Assembly: GCA_965224205.1 (NCBI GenBank)
Contig: CBDCYN010000013.1
Coordinates: 62,001 to 126,000 of the forward strand
Direction: 5' to 3'
Source: CBDCYN01 sp965224205
Lineage (GTDB): Bacteria > Planctomycetota > Phycisphaerae > Phycisphaerales > Phycisphaeraceae
Length of the DNA: 64,000 nt
The position numbers and the translations under genes were made by a program. The notes beneath the pieces were generated by a model. The model saw only the letters and a list, made by a program, of their open reading frames with translations, was not told the origin of the DNA and did no database searches. Positions 53,650-61,285 of the stretch are shown here, in pieces (positions within the stretch are counted from its first letter, which is position 1; each line of letters begins with the position of its first letter).

Positions 53650-53769
53650 TTAGAGCGTTTTCTCAATAGGTGTATCATGACACGATCTCAATATTCCTGT
53701 GATAGACCCTGTTTTTTCCCCAGTGGTGGGCGCATCACGCGTGATACACTCACCCAGAAAACGCTCTAA
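53650..53769 (+). mobile_element. MITE-like element R2, copy 2
   Basis: Begins TTAGAGCGTTTTCTCAATAG and ends with AGAAAACGCTCTAA, so the ends are inverted repeats of at least 14 bases. It is the reverse-oriented near-identical partner of the copy at 51142-51260; the two flank the DUF62 and epimerase genes. The interior palindrome ATCACGCGTGAT is kept. Confidence 0.83.
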
Positions 53770-53821
53770 TGGGCGGCTTGTGGCCAAGGAACGCCGCGGA
53801 TGCTCCGCCCCGTCGGTGGTC

Positions 53822-53932
53822 CCGATCCCGGATCAGAGGTCAGAGGGTGGTATCACTCATGTACGCGGTAGGACGTGTCCGGTATCGAGCGCGTACCCAA
53901 TCCGGTACTTATGATTTTGAGACGTGATGCGA
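53822..53932 (-). repeat. Interspersed repeat R1, copy f
   Basis: A somewhat diverged copy: CCGATCCCGGATCAGAGG, CATGTACGCGGTAGGACG, GAGCGCGTACCCAATCCGGTA, GACGTGATGCGA. It ends six bases before the rpoN stop codon region. Confidence 0.72.
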
Positions 53933-53937
53933 GCCCC

Positions 53938-55488
53938 TCAAAACTCTTTACGCTGCCGGGCGGGAAGGATGTTCAGCTGCTTGCGATACTTGGCCACGGT
54001 GCGGCGGGCGATCTCGATGCCCTGCTCTTTGAGTTTCTCCACCAGCTGATCGTCGCTAAGCGGTTTCTTCTTGTCTTCCTCTTGGATGATCTGTTCAAGC
54101 TTGGCCTGGATCGCTGCCCAGCTCATCTCGTCGCCCTTCTCGGTGGCGGTGCCGCCCGAGAAGAACATCCGCAGCGGGATGATCCCGCGGGCGGTCTGGA
54201 GGTATTTCTCGTGCACCGCCCGGCTGACGGTGGCCACGTGAATCCCCAGCTGATCGGCCACGGTCGTCATCGGCAGGGGTTTGAGGTGGGCTGAGCCTTT
54301 GTCGAAATAGTCTCGCTGGGCGTCGAGCACGACGTTGATCACGCGTAACAGGGTGCTGTTGCGTTGCTCGATCGCTTCGATCAGCCATTGGGCCGAACGG
54401 AGGTTGTGGCCGATGAACTCGCGGGACTTGCGGTCGAGCATCCGGTCGCGGGCCATCTTCGCGTAGCCGCGGTTGATCCGCACCTTGGGCATCCGGTCGT
54501 TGGTCAGCACGGCCACGTAGCGGTCCTGCTGCTCGTCGTATTCGATGACCGCGTCGGGGGTGACCACCCTCGGCCGGTCCTCGACCAATAACCGGCCCGG
54601 GCGGGGGTGGAACTGACGCAGGCTCATGATTCCCTGCTTGATCTGCTCAAGGTCCAGCCCCGTGCTCTTGGCGATCCGAGGCAGCCGGTTGTTCTCGATG
54701 TCCTTGAGGTACTCGCTCACGAGCAGCCGCTCGACGCTCAGGTCCCGGCCATTGCCGACGCGGGACTCGCCGCTGGCTTTGGCGTCGATCTGAAGCAGCA
54801 GGCACTCTTGGAGGTCCCGGGCTGCCAGGCCTACCGGCTCGAGGGTCCGTTGCAGCAGGTGAAGCGCCGCATCGAGATCGCTGCCCGTCATCCCCGGGGG
54901 GGCCTGGTCGAGGATCGCCTGTCGGTCGGTGCGGATATAGCCGTCGTCATCGATAAAACCGATCAGGTATTGGCCCGCGGCGGTGATCGCTTCGGGCGCG
55001 TCGATCAACGCCCACTGGGCCAGCAGCTGCTCGGCGAGGCTGCGACTCCGCGCGGCGGTGTTGGCCATGGCGTCGAGCTTGCCGTCCCGCTCACCGGTGA
55101 CCAAGGGGCTGCGGTTGGCGTAGTCGCCGCCGGTGTCGTACAGGTTCGAGGCCCACGCTTCGCCGTATTCTTCCGAGAGATTGGACAGGCGTTCAAAGTC
55201 GTCGGCATTATTGCGGTTGACCGACTCGTCCTCGACGACCAGTTCCCGCTCGCCTTCTAATGAATCGCGGTCGGCCTGCGCGCGTTCTTCCCGCAGGCGG
55301 TCTGCATCGAGTGAGGCATCGCTGTCCGGCTCGCTGAGCTCAAGGGTCGGGTTGCTGGCTAGTTCCTGATCGATCCGCTCCTCCAGGGCCAGCCACGGCA
55401 TCTGGAGGATCTCCATCGATTGGATCATGCGCGGCGCCAGCTTCATCCGCTGGTCTATCCGCAGGTGTTGTCCGGTATCGATGCGCAT
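53938..55488 (-). CDS. rpoN: RNA polymerase sigma-54 factor
   Basis: A 516-residue alternative sigma factor. The region I Gln-rich activator-binding part is MRIDTGQHLRIDQRMKLAPRMIQSMEILQMPWLALEERI. An acidic region II (about 55-110) and a core-binding region III (QYLIGFIDDDGYI, LQRTLEPVGLAARDLQECLLLQI) follow. The DNA-binding end has DQLGIHVATVSRAVHEKYLQTARG (helix-turn-helix) and the RpoN box ARRTVAKYRKQLNI. It directs transcription from -24/-12 promoters such as the one proposed before amtB. The start at 55488 matches the family N-terminus. No hpf or lptB genes are adjacent, unlike in proteobacteria. Confidence 0.96.
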   Translation of the reverse strand: MRIDTGQHLRIDQRMKLAPRMIQSMEILQMPWLALEERIDQELASNPTLELSEPDSDASLDADRLREERAQADRDSLEGERELVVEDESVNRNNADDFERLSNLSEEYGEAWASNLYDTGGDYANRSPLVTGERDGKLDAMANTAARSRSLAEQLLAQWALIDAPEAITAAGQYLIGFIDDDGYIRTDRQAILDQAPPGMTGSDLDAALHLLQRTLEPVGLAARDLQECLLLQIDAKASGESRVGNGRDLSVERLLVSEYLKDIENNRLPRIAKSTGLDLEQIKQGIMSLRQFHPRPGRLLVEDRPRVVTPDAVIEYDEQQDRYVAVLTNDRMPKVRINRGYAKMARDRMLDRKSREFIGHNLRSAQWLIEAIEQRNSTLLRVINVVLDAQRDYFDKGSAHLKPLPMTTVADQLGIHVATVSRAVHEKYLQTARGIIPLRMFFSGGTATEKGDEMSWAAIQAKLEQIIQEEDKKKPLSDDQLVEKLKEQGIEIARRTVAKYRKQLNILPARQRKEF

Positions 55489-55562
55489 CGTGGTTATTTT
55501 AACGCCATAAAACGTGCTCAACAGGGACACAATGACTCGGGACCGCACACTATGACCGCGGC

Positions 55563-55729
55563 TCTAGTGCTCCGCGACGACCAAATTTTCGGGTTGGCCC
55601 TCTAGCGAGCCGCGACCGTCAGGGAGCGGGTTCTTGAGCCACTGCCGGCGTTCGAACAGGGACCCGCTTGCTGACACGCGCGGCTCGCCAAGCCATTGAC
55701 CCAAAATTTCAAACGTGACAAAGCTCTAG
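55563..55729. repeat. Hairpin repeat R3, full copy
   Basis: The core arms are AGCGAGCCGCGACCGTCAGG and CTTGCTGACACGCGCGGCTC with flanking CCAAATTTTCGGGT and the inverted partner ACCCAAAATTTC; the outermost ends are CTAGTGCT and AGCTCTAG. It fills the gap between recR and rpoN and is the best-preserved copy. Confidence 0.85.
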
Positions 55730-55786
55730 CCTTTCCATCGACCAACGGCTGGCTTTACTTATTCAGGGCAGCCCAACCGGTGGAGC

Positions 55787-56413
55787 CTAGGCCGATCCGA
55801 GGGGTTGGCGGCCCTCGATCGCGTCGCACAGGACCGCCTTGGAGACCATCTCGAGGCTCGACCCCGTCGGCAGCCCACGCGCTAGCCGGGTCACCTTCAC
55901 CCCCAGCTCTTGAAGCACCTGGGCCAGGTACAACGCGGTCCCGTCGCCGTCGAGGGTCGGGTTGGTCCCCAGCACGATCTCGCGCACCGGCTGCCCGGGG
56001 CCTTGGCCTTGGACCCGCGCAATCAACGCGGGGATGTTCAGCTCATTGGGGCTAACCCCATCCAGGGGGCTAACGCAGCCCATCAGCACATGGTACACCC
56101 CCCGGTACAGGCCGGTCGCCTCGATGGTCGTCAGGTCGTGGGGCTGCTCCACGACGAGGACCAGCCCGTGATCACGCCGGGGGTCGTCGCAGATCGGGCA
56201 CGGGTCGGCCTCACTAAGGTTGAAGCAGACGCGGCAGTGGCGAACGCTGTGCTTGAGGTTCATGATCGCCTCGGCCAGCTCTTGGGCCTCATCAGCCGGT
56301 CGTTTGAGCAAATGAAAAGCCACACGCTGCGCCGACCGTCGCCCTAGTCCTGGCAGGCGGCTTAGATGCCCCACGAGCCGGTCCATCGCAGAAATAGGCT
56401 CCCGATACGCCAT
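55787..56413 (-). CDS. recR: Recombination protein RecR
   Basis: A 208-residue DNA-repair protein. It has the N-terminal helix-hairpin-helix (VGHLSRLPGLGRRSAQRVAFHLL), a four-Cys zinc finger (HCRVCFNLSEADPCPICDDPRRD), and a Toprim domain (LVLVVEQPHDLTTIEATGLY, VLMGCVSPLDGVSPNEL, IVLGTNPTLDGDGTALYLAQVL) ending with LARGLPTGSSLEMVSKAVLCDAIEGR. It loads RecA onto SSB-coated gaps with RecO/RecF. There is no dnaX or ybaB next to it, unlike in many bacteria. Confidence 0.96.
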   Translation of the reverse strand: MAYREPISAMDRLVGHLSRLPGLGRRSAQRVAFHLLKRPADEAQELAEAIMNLKHSVRHCRVCFNLSEADPCPICDDPRRDHGLVLVVEQPHDLTTIEATGLYRGVYHVLMGCVSPLDGVSPNELNIPALIARVQGQGPGQPVREIVLGTNPTLDGDGTALYLAQVLQELGVKVTRLARGLPTGSSLEMVSKAVLCDAIEGRQPLGSA

Positions 56414-56707
56414 CGTTAGGTATTGTACACGCCGTGCCCTGAGAGTGATCCTCCATCACCATCACGCGGGGACCCACCAGCCTCGCATAGCCGGCACAGG
56501 CCCCATAACCGGGACAGGTTGAAGCCGCCCGCCGTGCGGGGCTACCATATAACGGATGCCTTGTCGGGCAAACCCTGAAGAACTCCTTGCCCAGTATGCC
56601 GATGTCATACTGGAGTACCGGGTCGTTCTTTTTGGCAACCGGATGAACCCTCGTCCTCGACGGGGGATCGCACGCGCACCGAAGTCGAAAGTCAATACCG
56701 GCAGCTT

Positions 56708-58432
56708 ATGAGCGGAAACCAACAAAAACCCAGAATCTTGGCGTTGGCGGGGAAAATCACCCGTGATCACCGTGTCGATGAGATCCTCCGCGACCACTTC
56801 GACGTCGATGTGTTCGACTCGATGGAAGACGCCCTGGCCAAGCTGCGGCACCAGACGTACCACGCGGTCATCGCGGACGTGGGTGATTTCCTGCCCTTGG
56901 AGCGGGGCCTGGTGGACCAGCAATCGAGCCTGGTGCTCAACACGATCGGCGAGGGGGTGTGCATCGTCGACGCCACCGGCAAGTGCACCTGGTCGAACAA
57001 CCAGATGAAGAGCTTCTCGCCGCAGGTCTTCGAGGAGGTCAAGCAGATCTGTTGCCAGGCGTGGTCGATGTTCTCCAAGCAACGGGCGATACCCGGCGAC
57101 CGACCCGTCCAACGCAGCCGCAAGTTCACGATCCACGCCGACGCTGACCGTTATTACGAGGTGATGACCTCGCCCGTGGTCGACGGCCGCGGCGAGGCCA
57201 AGCGGGTCGTGGCCGTGGTGTGGGACGCGACCAGCGGCAAGCGGCTTCAGCAGAAGATCGACGCGATCGACGCCTCGGGGCGAGAGCTGGCCCGCCTCGA
57301 GGGCGAGGCGGTGGCCAAGATGTCGCCCACCCAGCGGCTGGAGCTGCTGCGCGACAAGATCATCCGCTATTCCAAGGGCCTGATGCACTTCGACCACTTC
57401 GCGGTGCGGGTGCTCAACAAACGCAACAATAAACTCGAGATGGTCTTCGCTGAGGGCCTGCCCGCTGAGGCGGTGGACATCGACCTCTACGCCCAGCCCG
57501 AGGGCAACGGGATCAGCGGTTACGTCGCGGCCACCGGTCGCAGCTACATCTGCCACGACACCGAGAAGGACCCACGGTACGTGCTGGGCATCGAGCACGC
57601 CAAGAGCTCGCTGACCGTGCCGCTTCGCCTCCATGACAAGATGGTGGGGGTATTCAACATCGAGTCGGAGCGGGTGGGGGCTTTCAACGAAGACGACCGC
57701 CAGTTTGCCGAGATCTTCGGGCGGTACGTGGCGCTGGCGTTGAACATCTTGGACCTGCTGGTCGTCGAGAGCTGTACGATCCGTGGCCAGCTCGCCGACA
57801 GCGTGGTCCAGGAGATGGCCTCGCCGCTCAACGACATCGTCACCGAGGCCCAGACCCTCAAGGAGGAGTACATCGGCGACGACACGATGCGGGGGCGCCT
57901 CGACCGGATCACCGAGTACGTCGAAGCGATCCGCACGACGCTGCGCGAGGTCGCCGCCGGGCCCAAGGCCGTCTTGGGGGTTACGGAAGCCCTCCCGGAG
58001 CATCAAGACCCTCTGATCCAAGGCAAGCAGGTGCTGATCGCTGACGACGAACCCAACATCCGCCAGACCATCGCCGAGGTGCTCAAGCGGCTGGGGGCGC
58101 GGTGCACGGTGTGCAAAGACGGGTACGAGGCGATCAACATGATCGAGCAGCAGGACTTCGACCTGGTGATCTCCGACATCAAGATGCCCCACCGCAACGG
58201 GTATGACATCTTCGCCGCCGCCCGCCGCCGGTGTGAGGACACCCCGGTGATGCTCATGACCGGGTTCGGGTACGACCCGCACCACTCGATCGTCCGCGCC
58301 ACCGAAGAAGGGTTGTCGGCCGTGATGTACAAACCGTTCAAAGTCAGTCAGCTCTTGGAAGAAGTCCGCAAGACGCTGGGTGCCACCGCCGGCCACTGCC
58401 CCAACCCCGTGGCCGAAGCCGACGCCCCGTAA
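56708..58432 (+). CDS. PAS/GAF/receiver signalling protein with degenerate histidine-kinase region
   Basis: A 574-residue cytoplasmic protein. Residues 1-75 look like a diverged receiver (RILALAGKITRDHRVDEIL, HAVIADVGDF), 75-190 a PAS domain (LNTIGEGVCIVDATGKCTWSN), 200-375 a GAF domain (HFDHFAVRVLNKRNNKLEM, GNGISGYVAATGRSYICHD, SLTVPLRLHDKMVGVFNIES). A DHp-like helix (SVVQEMASPLNDIVTEAQTL) follows in which the phospho-acceptor His is Gln, and no HATPase domain is seen. A clear C-terminal receiver (KQVLIADDEPNIRQTI, DLVISDIKMPHRNGYD, VMYKPFKVSQLLEEV) has the phospho-acceptor Asp. It cannot act as a normal kinase; it may be a sensor output or adaptor. Confidence 0.85.
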   Translation: MSGNQQKPRILALAGKITRDHRVDEILRDHFDVDVFDSMEDALAKLRHQTYHAVIADVGDFLPLERGLVDQQSSLVLNTIGEGVCIVDATGKCTWSNNQMKSFSPQVFEEVKQICCQAWSMFSKQRAIPGDRPVQRSRKFTIHADADRYYEVMTSPVVDGRGEAKRVVAVVWDATSGKRLQQKIDAIDASGRELARLEGEAVAKMSPTQRLELLRDKIIRYSKGLMHFDHFAVRVLNKRNNKLEMVFAEGLPAEAVDIDLYAQPEGNGISGYVAATGRSYICHDTEKDPRYVLGIEHAKSSLTVPLRLHDKMVGVFNIESERVGAFNEDDRQFAEIFGRYVALALNILDLLVVESCTIRGQLADSVVQEMASPLNDIVTEAQTLKEEYIGDDTMRGRLDRITEYVEAIRTTLREVAAGPKAVLGVTEALPEHQDPLIQGKQVLIADDEPNIRQTIAEVLKRLGARCTVCKDGYEAINMIEQQDFDLVISDIKMPHRNGYDIFAAARRRCEDTPVMLMTGFGYDPHHSIVRATEEGLSAVMYKPFKVSQLLEEVRKTLGATAGHCPNPVAEADAP

Positions 58433-58433
58433 T

Positions 58434-58549
58434 CGATGCGAATCACGTATCCAAACGTTATGTCGAGGGTGCGTTGGAACCCGAGGATTTCCTTGCTGCG
58501 CACGCCGCGTACAAGGATCACGCCGTAAATTTATCCAAGATGGGTATGG
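58434..58549 (+). repeat. Interspersed repeat R1, copy g, at the start of the RsmB-like gene
   Basis: A diverged but full-length copy: GATGCGAATCACGTATCC, GTGCGTTGGAACCCGAGGAT, ACGCCGCGTACAAGGATCACG, AATTTATCCAAGATGGGTAT. It lies directly after the stop codon of the signalling gene and reaches into the start of the next gene, so it may contribute the ribosome site or the first codons. Confidence 0.75.
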
Positions 58550-59949
58550 GGATCACGGTGCCGACTGCGTTTTCATCTTCCGCACCAGCCGGCGCACGAT
58601 CGGCGGTTGTCCGGGCCCTGGTCGATTCGGTTGTTCGCTTTCCCCGGCTCGCCGCCGACCCCGCGGTGTTCACCGGCTTATCGCCACAAGAGGCCCCGCT
58701 GGCGATGGCGATCCACCGGACGGTGCTGCGGCGTTGGCTGACGCTAGAACACCTGTTGAATCGATCCCTGCGGCGACCGGTCGCGGCGCTGGAACCCTCC
58801 CTGCGAGCGGTGCTGCTGTCGGGCGCTGCGCAGTTGCTGTTCATGGACGCGTTGCCGGCCTACGCGGTGGTGGACGAGTCGGTGAAGATAGCACGGCATC
58901 TGATCCGGCCCGGGGCGGCGGGCTTGGTGAACGCGGTACTTCGCCGCATCAGCGGGTGCGTCTCCCCGGACACCCCGAATACCCCGGATACCGAGGGCCC
59001 TAGGCGGTGCCGGTGGTCGCCCGCGGCCGACCTTCTGCCGGTCGAGGGCGGCGCCATGAAGTTTCGAGAAGCGTGGTTGCCCGATCCACGATCGCTGGAT
59101 CAGCACCTGAGCATCGCGACGAGTCACCCGCTTGGGCTGGTCCGGGGATGGCTAGATCAGTTGGGCCAAGAACGGACCCTGGAAATATGCCGACACGGCG
59201 TGCTGACCCCGCCCACGATTGTGGCGACCGAGGCGGCTTCGATAGATACGCTACGCGGAGGCGAAAAGGGGTGGATGCGGCCTCATCGCGTCGCGGGGTT
59301 CGTGGTCTGGGAAGGCCCACGGGGCCAACTCGAAACGTTCCTCAAAGGCCACCCTGCCCGCCGGGTGCAAGACCCGGCTTCGGCGATCCCGGCCGCGGCG
59401 ACAGCCGGCTTGGAGCCCCGATTGATCATCGACTATTGCGCCGGGCGGGGGACGAAGACCCGCCAGCTGGCGTCCTTGCATCCCGGGGCGCAGATCATCG
59501 CATTAGAAGTATCGGCCGGCCGCCGTGTGGATCTGATCAGGACAGCCAAAGGGATCGAGGGTCGGTCTGTGAAGGTCGTGGCAGCTCGCCAGCAAATTAA
59601 TGACGCGACCCGCGCCGACCTGATCGTGCTGGACGTGCCGTGCTCGAACACGGCGGTCCTGTCGCGGCGGCCCGAGGCCCGCTACCGGTTCGATCGCGCG
59701 TCGCGGGATTCGTTGATCAAGTTACAGCGGCAGATCGTGGGCGAAGCGATCGATCACCTCACAGACGGCGGGCATCTTCTCTACAGCACGTGCAGCCTGG
59801 AACCGGTGGAGAATCAGCATCAAGTCGACTGGATGCTCGGCCGCTACCCCCTGCATGTCATAGCGTCCTCGACCACGTATCCCGAAGGCGAAGGGGTGAC
59901 TTTCCAGGACGGGGGGTTCTACGCCCTGCTACGGAAAGCCGGGGAATGA
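58540..59949 (+). CDS. rsmB: RsmB/NOP2-type 16S rRNA cytosine-C5 methyltransferase
   Basis: About 469 residues. An N-terminal NusB-like helical domain (AVVRALVDSVVRFP, MAIHRTVLRRWLTLEHLLNR, EPSLRAVLLSGAAQLLFMDALPAYAVVDESVKIA) is followed by an SAM methyltransferase: IIDYCAGRGTKTRQLA, IIALEVSAGRR, DLIVLDVPCSNTAVLSRRPEARYRF (the release Cys of motif IV) and LLYSTCSLEPVENQHQV (catalytic Cys of motif VI). This matches RsmB, which methylates C967 of 16S rRNA. The start is uncertain: 58540 and 58546 are candidates; the longer frame from 58474 would place its first 22 codons within repeat R1. Confidence 0.88.
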   Translation: MGMGITVPTAFSSSAPAGARSAVVRALVDSVVRFPRLAADPAVFTGLSPQEAPLAMAIHRTVLRRWLTLEHLLNRSLRRPVAALEPSLRAVLLSGAAQLLFMDALPAYAVVDESVKIARHLIRPGAAGLVNAVLRRISGCVSPDTPNTPDTEGPRRCRWSPAADLLPVEGGAMKFREAWLPDPRSLDQHLSIATSHPLGLVRGWLDQLGQERTLEICRHGVLTPPTIVATEAASIDTLRGGEKGWMRPHRVAGFVVWEGPRGQLETFLKGHPARRVQDPASAIPAAATAGLEPRLIIDYCAGRGTKTRQLASLHPGAQIIALEVSAGRRVDLIRTAKGIEGRSVKVVAARQQINDATRADLIVLDVPCSNTAVLSRRPEARYRFDRASRDSLIKLQRQIVGEAIDHLTDGGHLLYSTCSLEPVENQHQVDWMLGRYPLHVIASSTTYPEGEGVTFQDGGFYALLRKAGE

Positions 59950-60145
59950 GGACCCGGGTCGATGCAAAATGTAAGAACCCCCGGCGTCATCCCCGCGAAG
60001 CGTTCGTACACCGCGTCCGTGCCTAGGGGGCCTACCCGAAAAAATAAAGAGGGACACGATACTGGGCAGAAAGCGATCGGGCCCATGACCGGTATATCAT
60101 TATCTGATGTGCAAGAGATCCGACGGGTAAACCGAAAGGTTGGTT

Positions 60146-60547
60146 ATGGCGATCCGCATGGAATTGGCGAGGATTCTGATCCGTGAAACAGACGACACCC
60201 ACATCGTGGAGCTGCGGGAAGCCGATGGGCAGCGGGTGTTCCCGATCGTGATCGGGTTGAACGAGGCAGCCGCGATCGAGCGGCGGCTGATGGGGCAATC
60301 CCCGCCCAGGCCACAGACCCACGAGCTGCTGGCGAGCGTGATCGAGCAGCTGGGTTACCGCATCGATCGGGTCATCATCAACGATCTGCGTGAACACACT
60401 TTTTTTGCCCGGCTTTGGCTGCGTCGCGGACAGGACGTTGTGGACGTCGATTCACGCCCCAGCGACGCGATCGCGCTGGGCGTGGCGACCGACGTGCCTA
60501 TTTTTGTCGAAGACCACGTGCTCGATGAGGTGTGTCGCCTTGAGTAG
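60146..60547 (+). CDS. Bifunctional nuclease domain (DUF151) protein
   Basis: A 133-residue protein of the BFN/DUF151 family: MELARILIRETDDTHIVELREADGQRVFPIVIGLNEAAAIERRLMGQSPPRPQTHELLASVIEQLG, then the FFARLWLRRGQDVVDVDSRPSDAIALGVATDVPIFVEDHVLDE motif. The SRPSDAIALG core is diagnostic. Family members have been reported with DNase and RNase activities, but the physiological role is not settled. The ATG at 60146 follows AAGG; a TTG two codons upstream is possible. It stands between the RsmB-like gene and the S10 operon. Confidence 0.9.
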   Translation: MAIRMELARILIRETDDTHIVELREADGQRVFPIVIGLNEAAAIERRLMGQSPPRPQTHELLASVIEQLGYRIDRVIINDLREHTFFARLWLRRGQDVVDVDSRPSDAIALGVATDVPIFVEDHVLDEVCRLE

Positions 60548-60783
60548 GCAAGGGGCGCCGGGGTCGCGGATCCTCACCGCCCCGATCGGCGTCGCCCCGG
60601 TTCCTGGCGAGGGGTGGGTGGGGCGACGCTCCTGGTTGTCGAACAGGTCTCCGCACCGCGGGCTTTGATCTGGGCACGCTCCGCTTGGGTTCACGCACCC
60701 GCGAGGTCAGGTTCCGTAGACGTCCCGCGAAGCTTCGACGACCCCTTTCATCGCCCGCACCTGTCCCATTCATCACACCCCGT

Positions 60784-60811
60784 TTGACAGGTCACCGAAG
60801 ATCGGTAGATT
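60784..60811 (+). promoter_or_regulatory. Candidate housekeeping promoter of the S10 operon
   Basis: A perfect -35 TTGACA (60784-60789) and a -10-like TAGATT (60806-60811, four of six) with a 16-base spacer. The expected start is near 60818, about 88 bases before the rpsJ ATG. Overlaps the hairpin described next. Confidence 0.5.
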
Positions 60812-60820
60812 ACTGATCTT
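60798..60820. promoter_or_regulatory. Ten-base-pair hairpin upstream of rpsJ
   Basis: AAGATCGGTA and TACTGATCTT pair over ten bases (one G-U pair) around a GAT loop. No U-run follows at once, so a classic terminator is not certain. It overlaps the candidate promoter; it could be a DNA palindrome recognised by a protein instead of an RNA structure. Confidence 0.4.
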
Positions 60821-60905
60821 TGCCTATTTGAGGGCAAGGTTAGATCGTGGCGCGCGGCGGGTCGGGGCCGCGGCCGAAACAAGATTGAAGCGCAGGATAC
60901 AGACG

Positions 60906-61214
60906 ATGAGCGGAGGCAAAATTCGCATCCGGATGGAGGCGTACGATCACCAGGCCCTGGACGCCTCGGCCCGTGACATCGTCGATCACGCCAAGCGGAC
61001 CCACGCCAAGGTCTCCGGTCCGGTCCCGCTGCCCACGCGGATTGAGCGGTACACGGTGTTGCGCAGCCCGCACATCGATAAGAAGAGCCGTGAGCAGTTC
61101 GAGATCCGTACGCATAAAAGGATCATCGATATCTCCGAGGCCAACGCCCGGACGATCGAGGCGTTGAACCGTTTGGTGGTCCCGGCTGGTGTGTTTGTGA
61201 AGATCAAGGCTTAG
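60906..61214 (+). CDS. rpsJ: 30S ribosomal protein S10
   Basis: A 102-residue protein with the family core: KIRIRMEAYDHQALDASARDIV, AKVSGPVPLPTRIERYTVLRSPHIDKKSREQFEIRTHKRIIDI, and the C-terminal VPAGVFVKIKA. S10 is a 30S head protein and also NusE in antitermination complexes. It opens the conserved rpsJ-rplC-rplD-rplW-rplB cluster. The start at 60906 matches the family; an upstream frame to 60828 is not used. EF-Tu does not precede it. Confidence 0.97.
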   Translation: MSGGKIRIRMEAYDHQALDASARDIVDHAKRTHAKVSGPVPLPTRIERYTVLRSPHIDKKSREQFEIRTHKRIIDISEANARTIEALNRLVVPAGVFVKIKA

Positions 61215-61285
61215 TGCCTGACGCCTGACGGTCGTGTTTGTGTTGTCGTGTTTGTGTTTAAGAAGCTGATCAAGGTTTTCAGTCC

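Larger units (their letters stand above)
60548..60905. other. Leader region of the S10 operon
   Basis: About 360 bases with no supported gene; open frames on the minus strand look like shadows. It contains the candidate promoter at 60784-60812 and the hairpin at 60798-60820, followed by an 85-base leader of rpsJ. Confidence 0.5.

Noticed and set aside
46561..55729. CRISPR array formed by the R1-R4 repeats
   Set aside because: The repeats are dispersed or of different families, with no regular spacers and no cas genes.
56462..58396. A 644-codon open frame antisense to the PAS/GAF/receiver gene
   Set aside because: It is His/Asp/Val-rich, has no domain, and exactly mirrors a well-supported gene; a GC-rich shadow.
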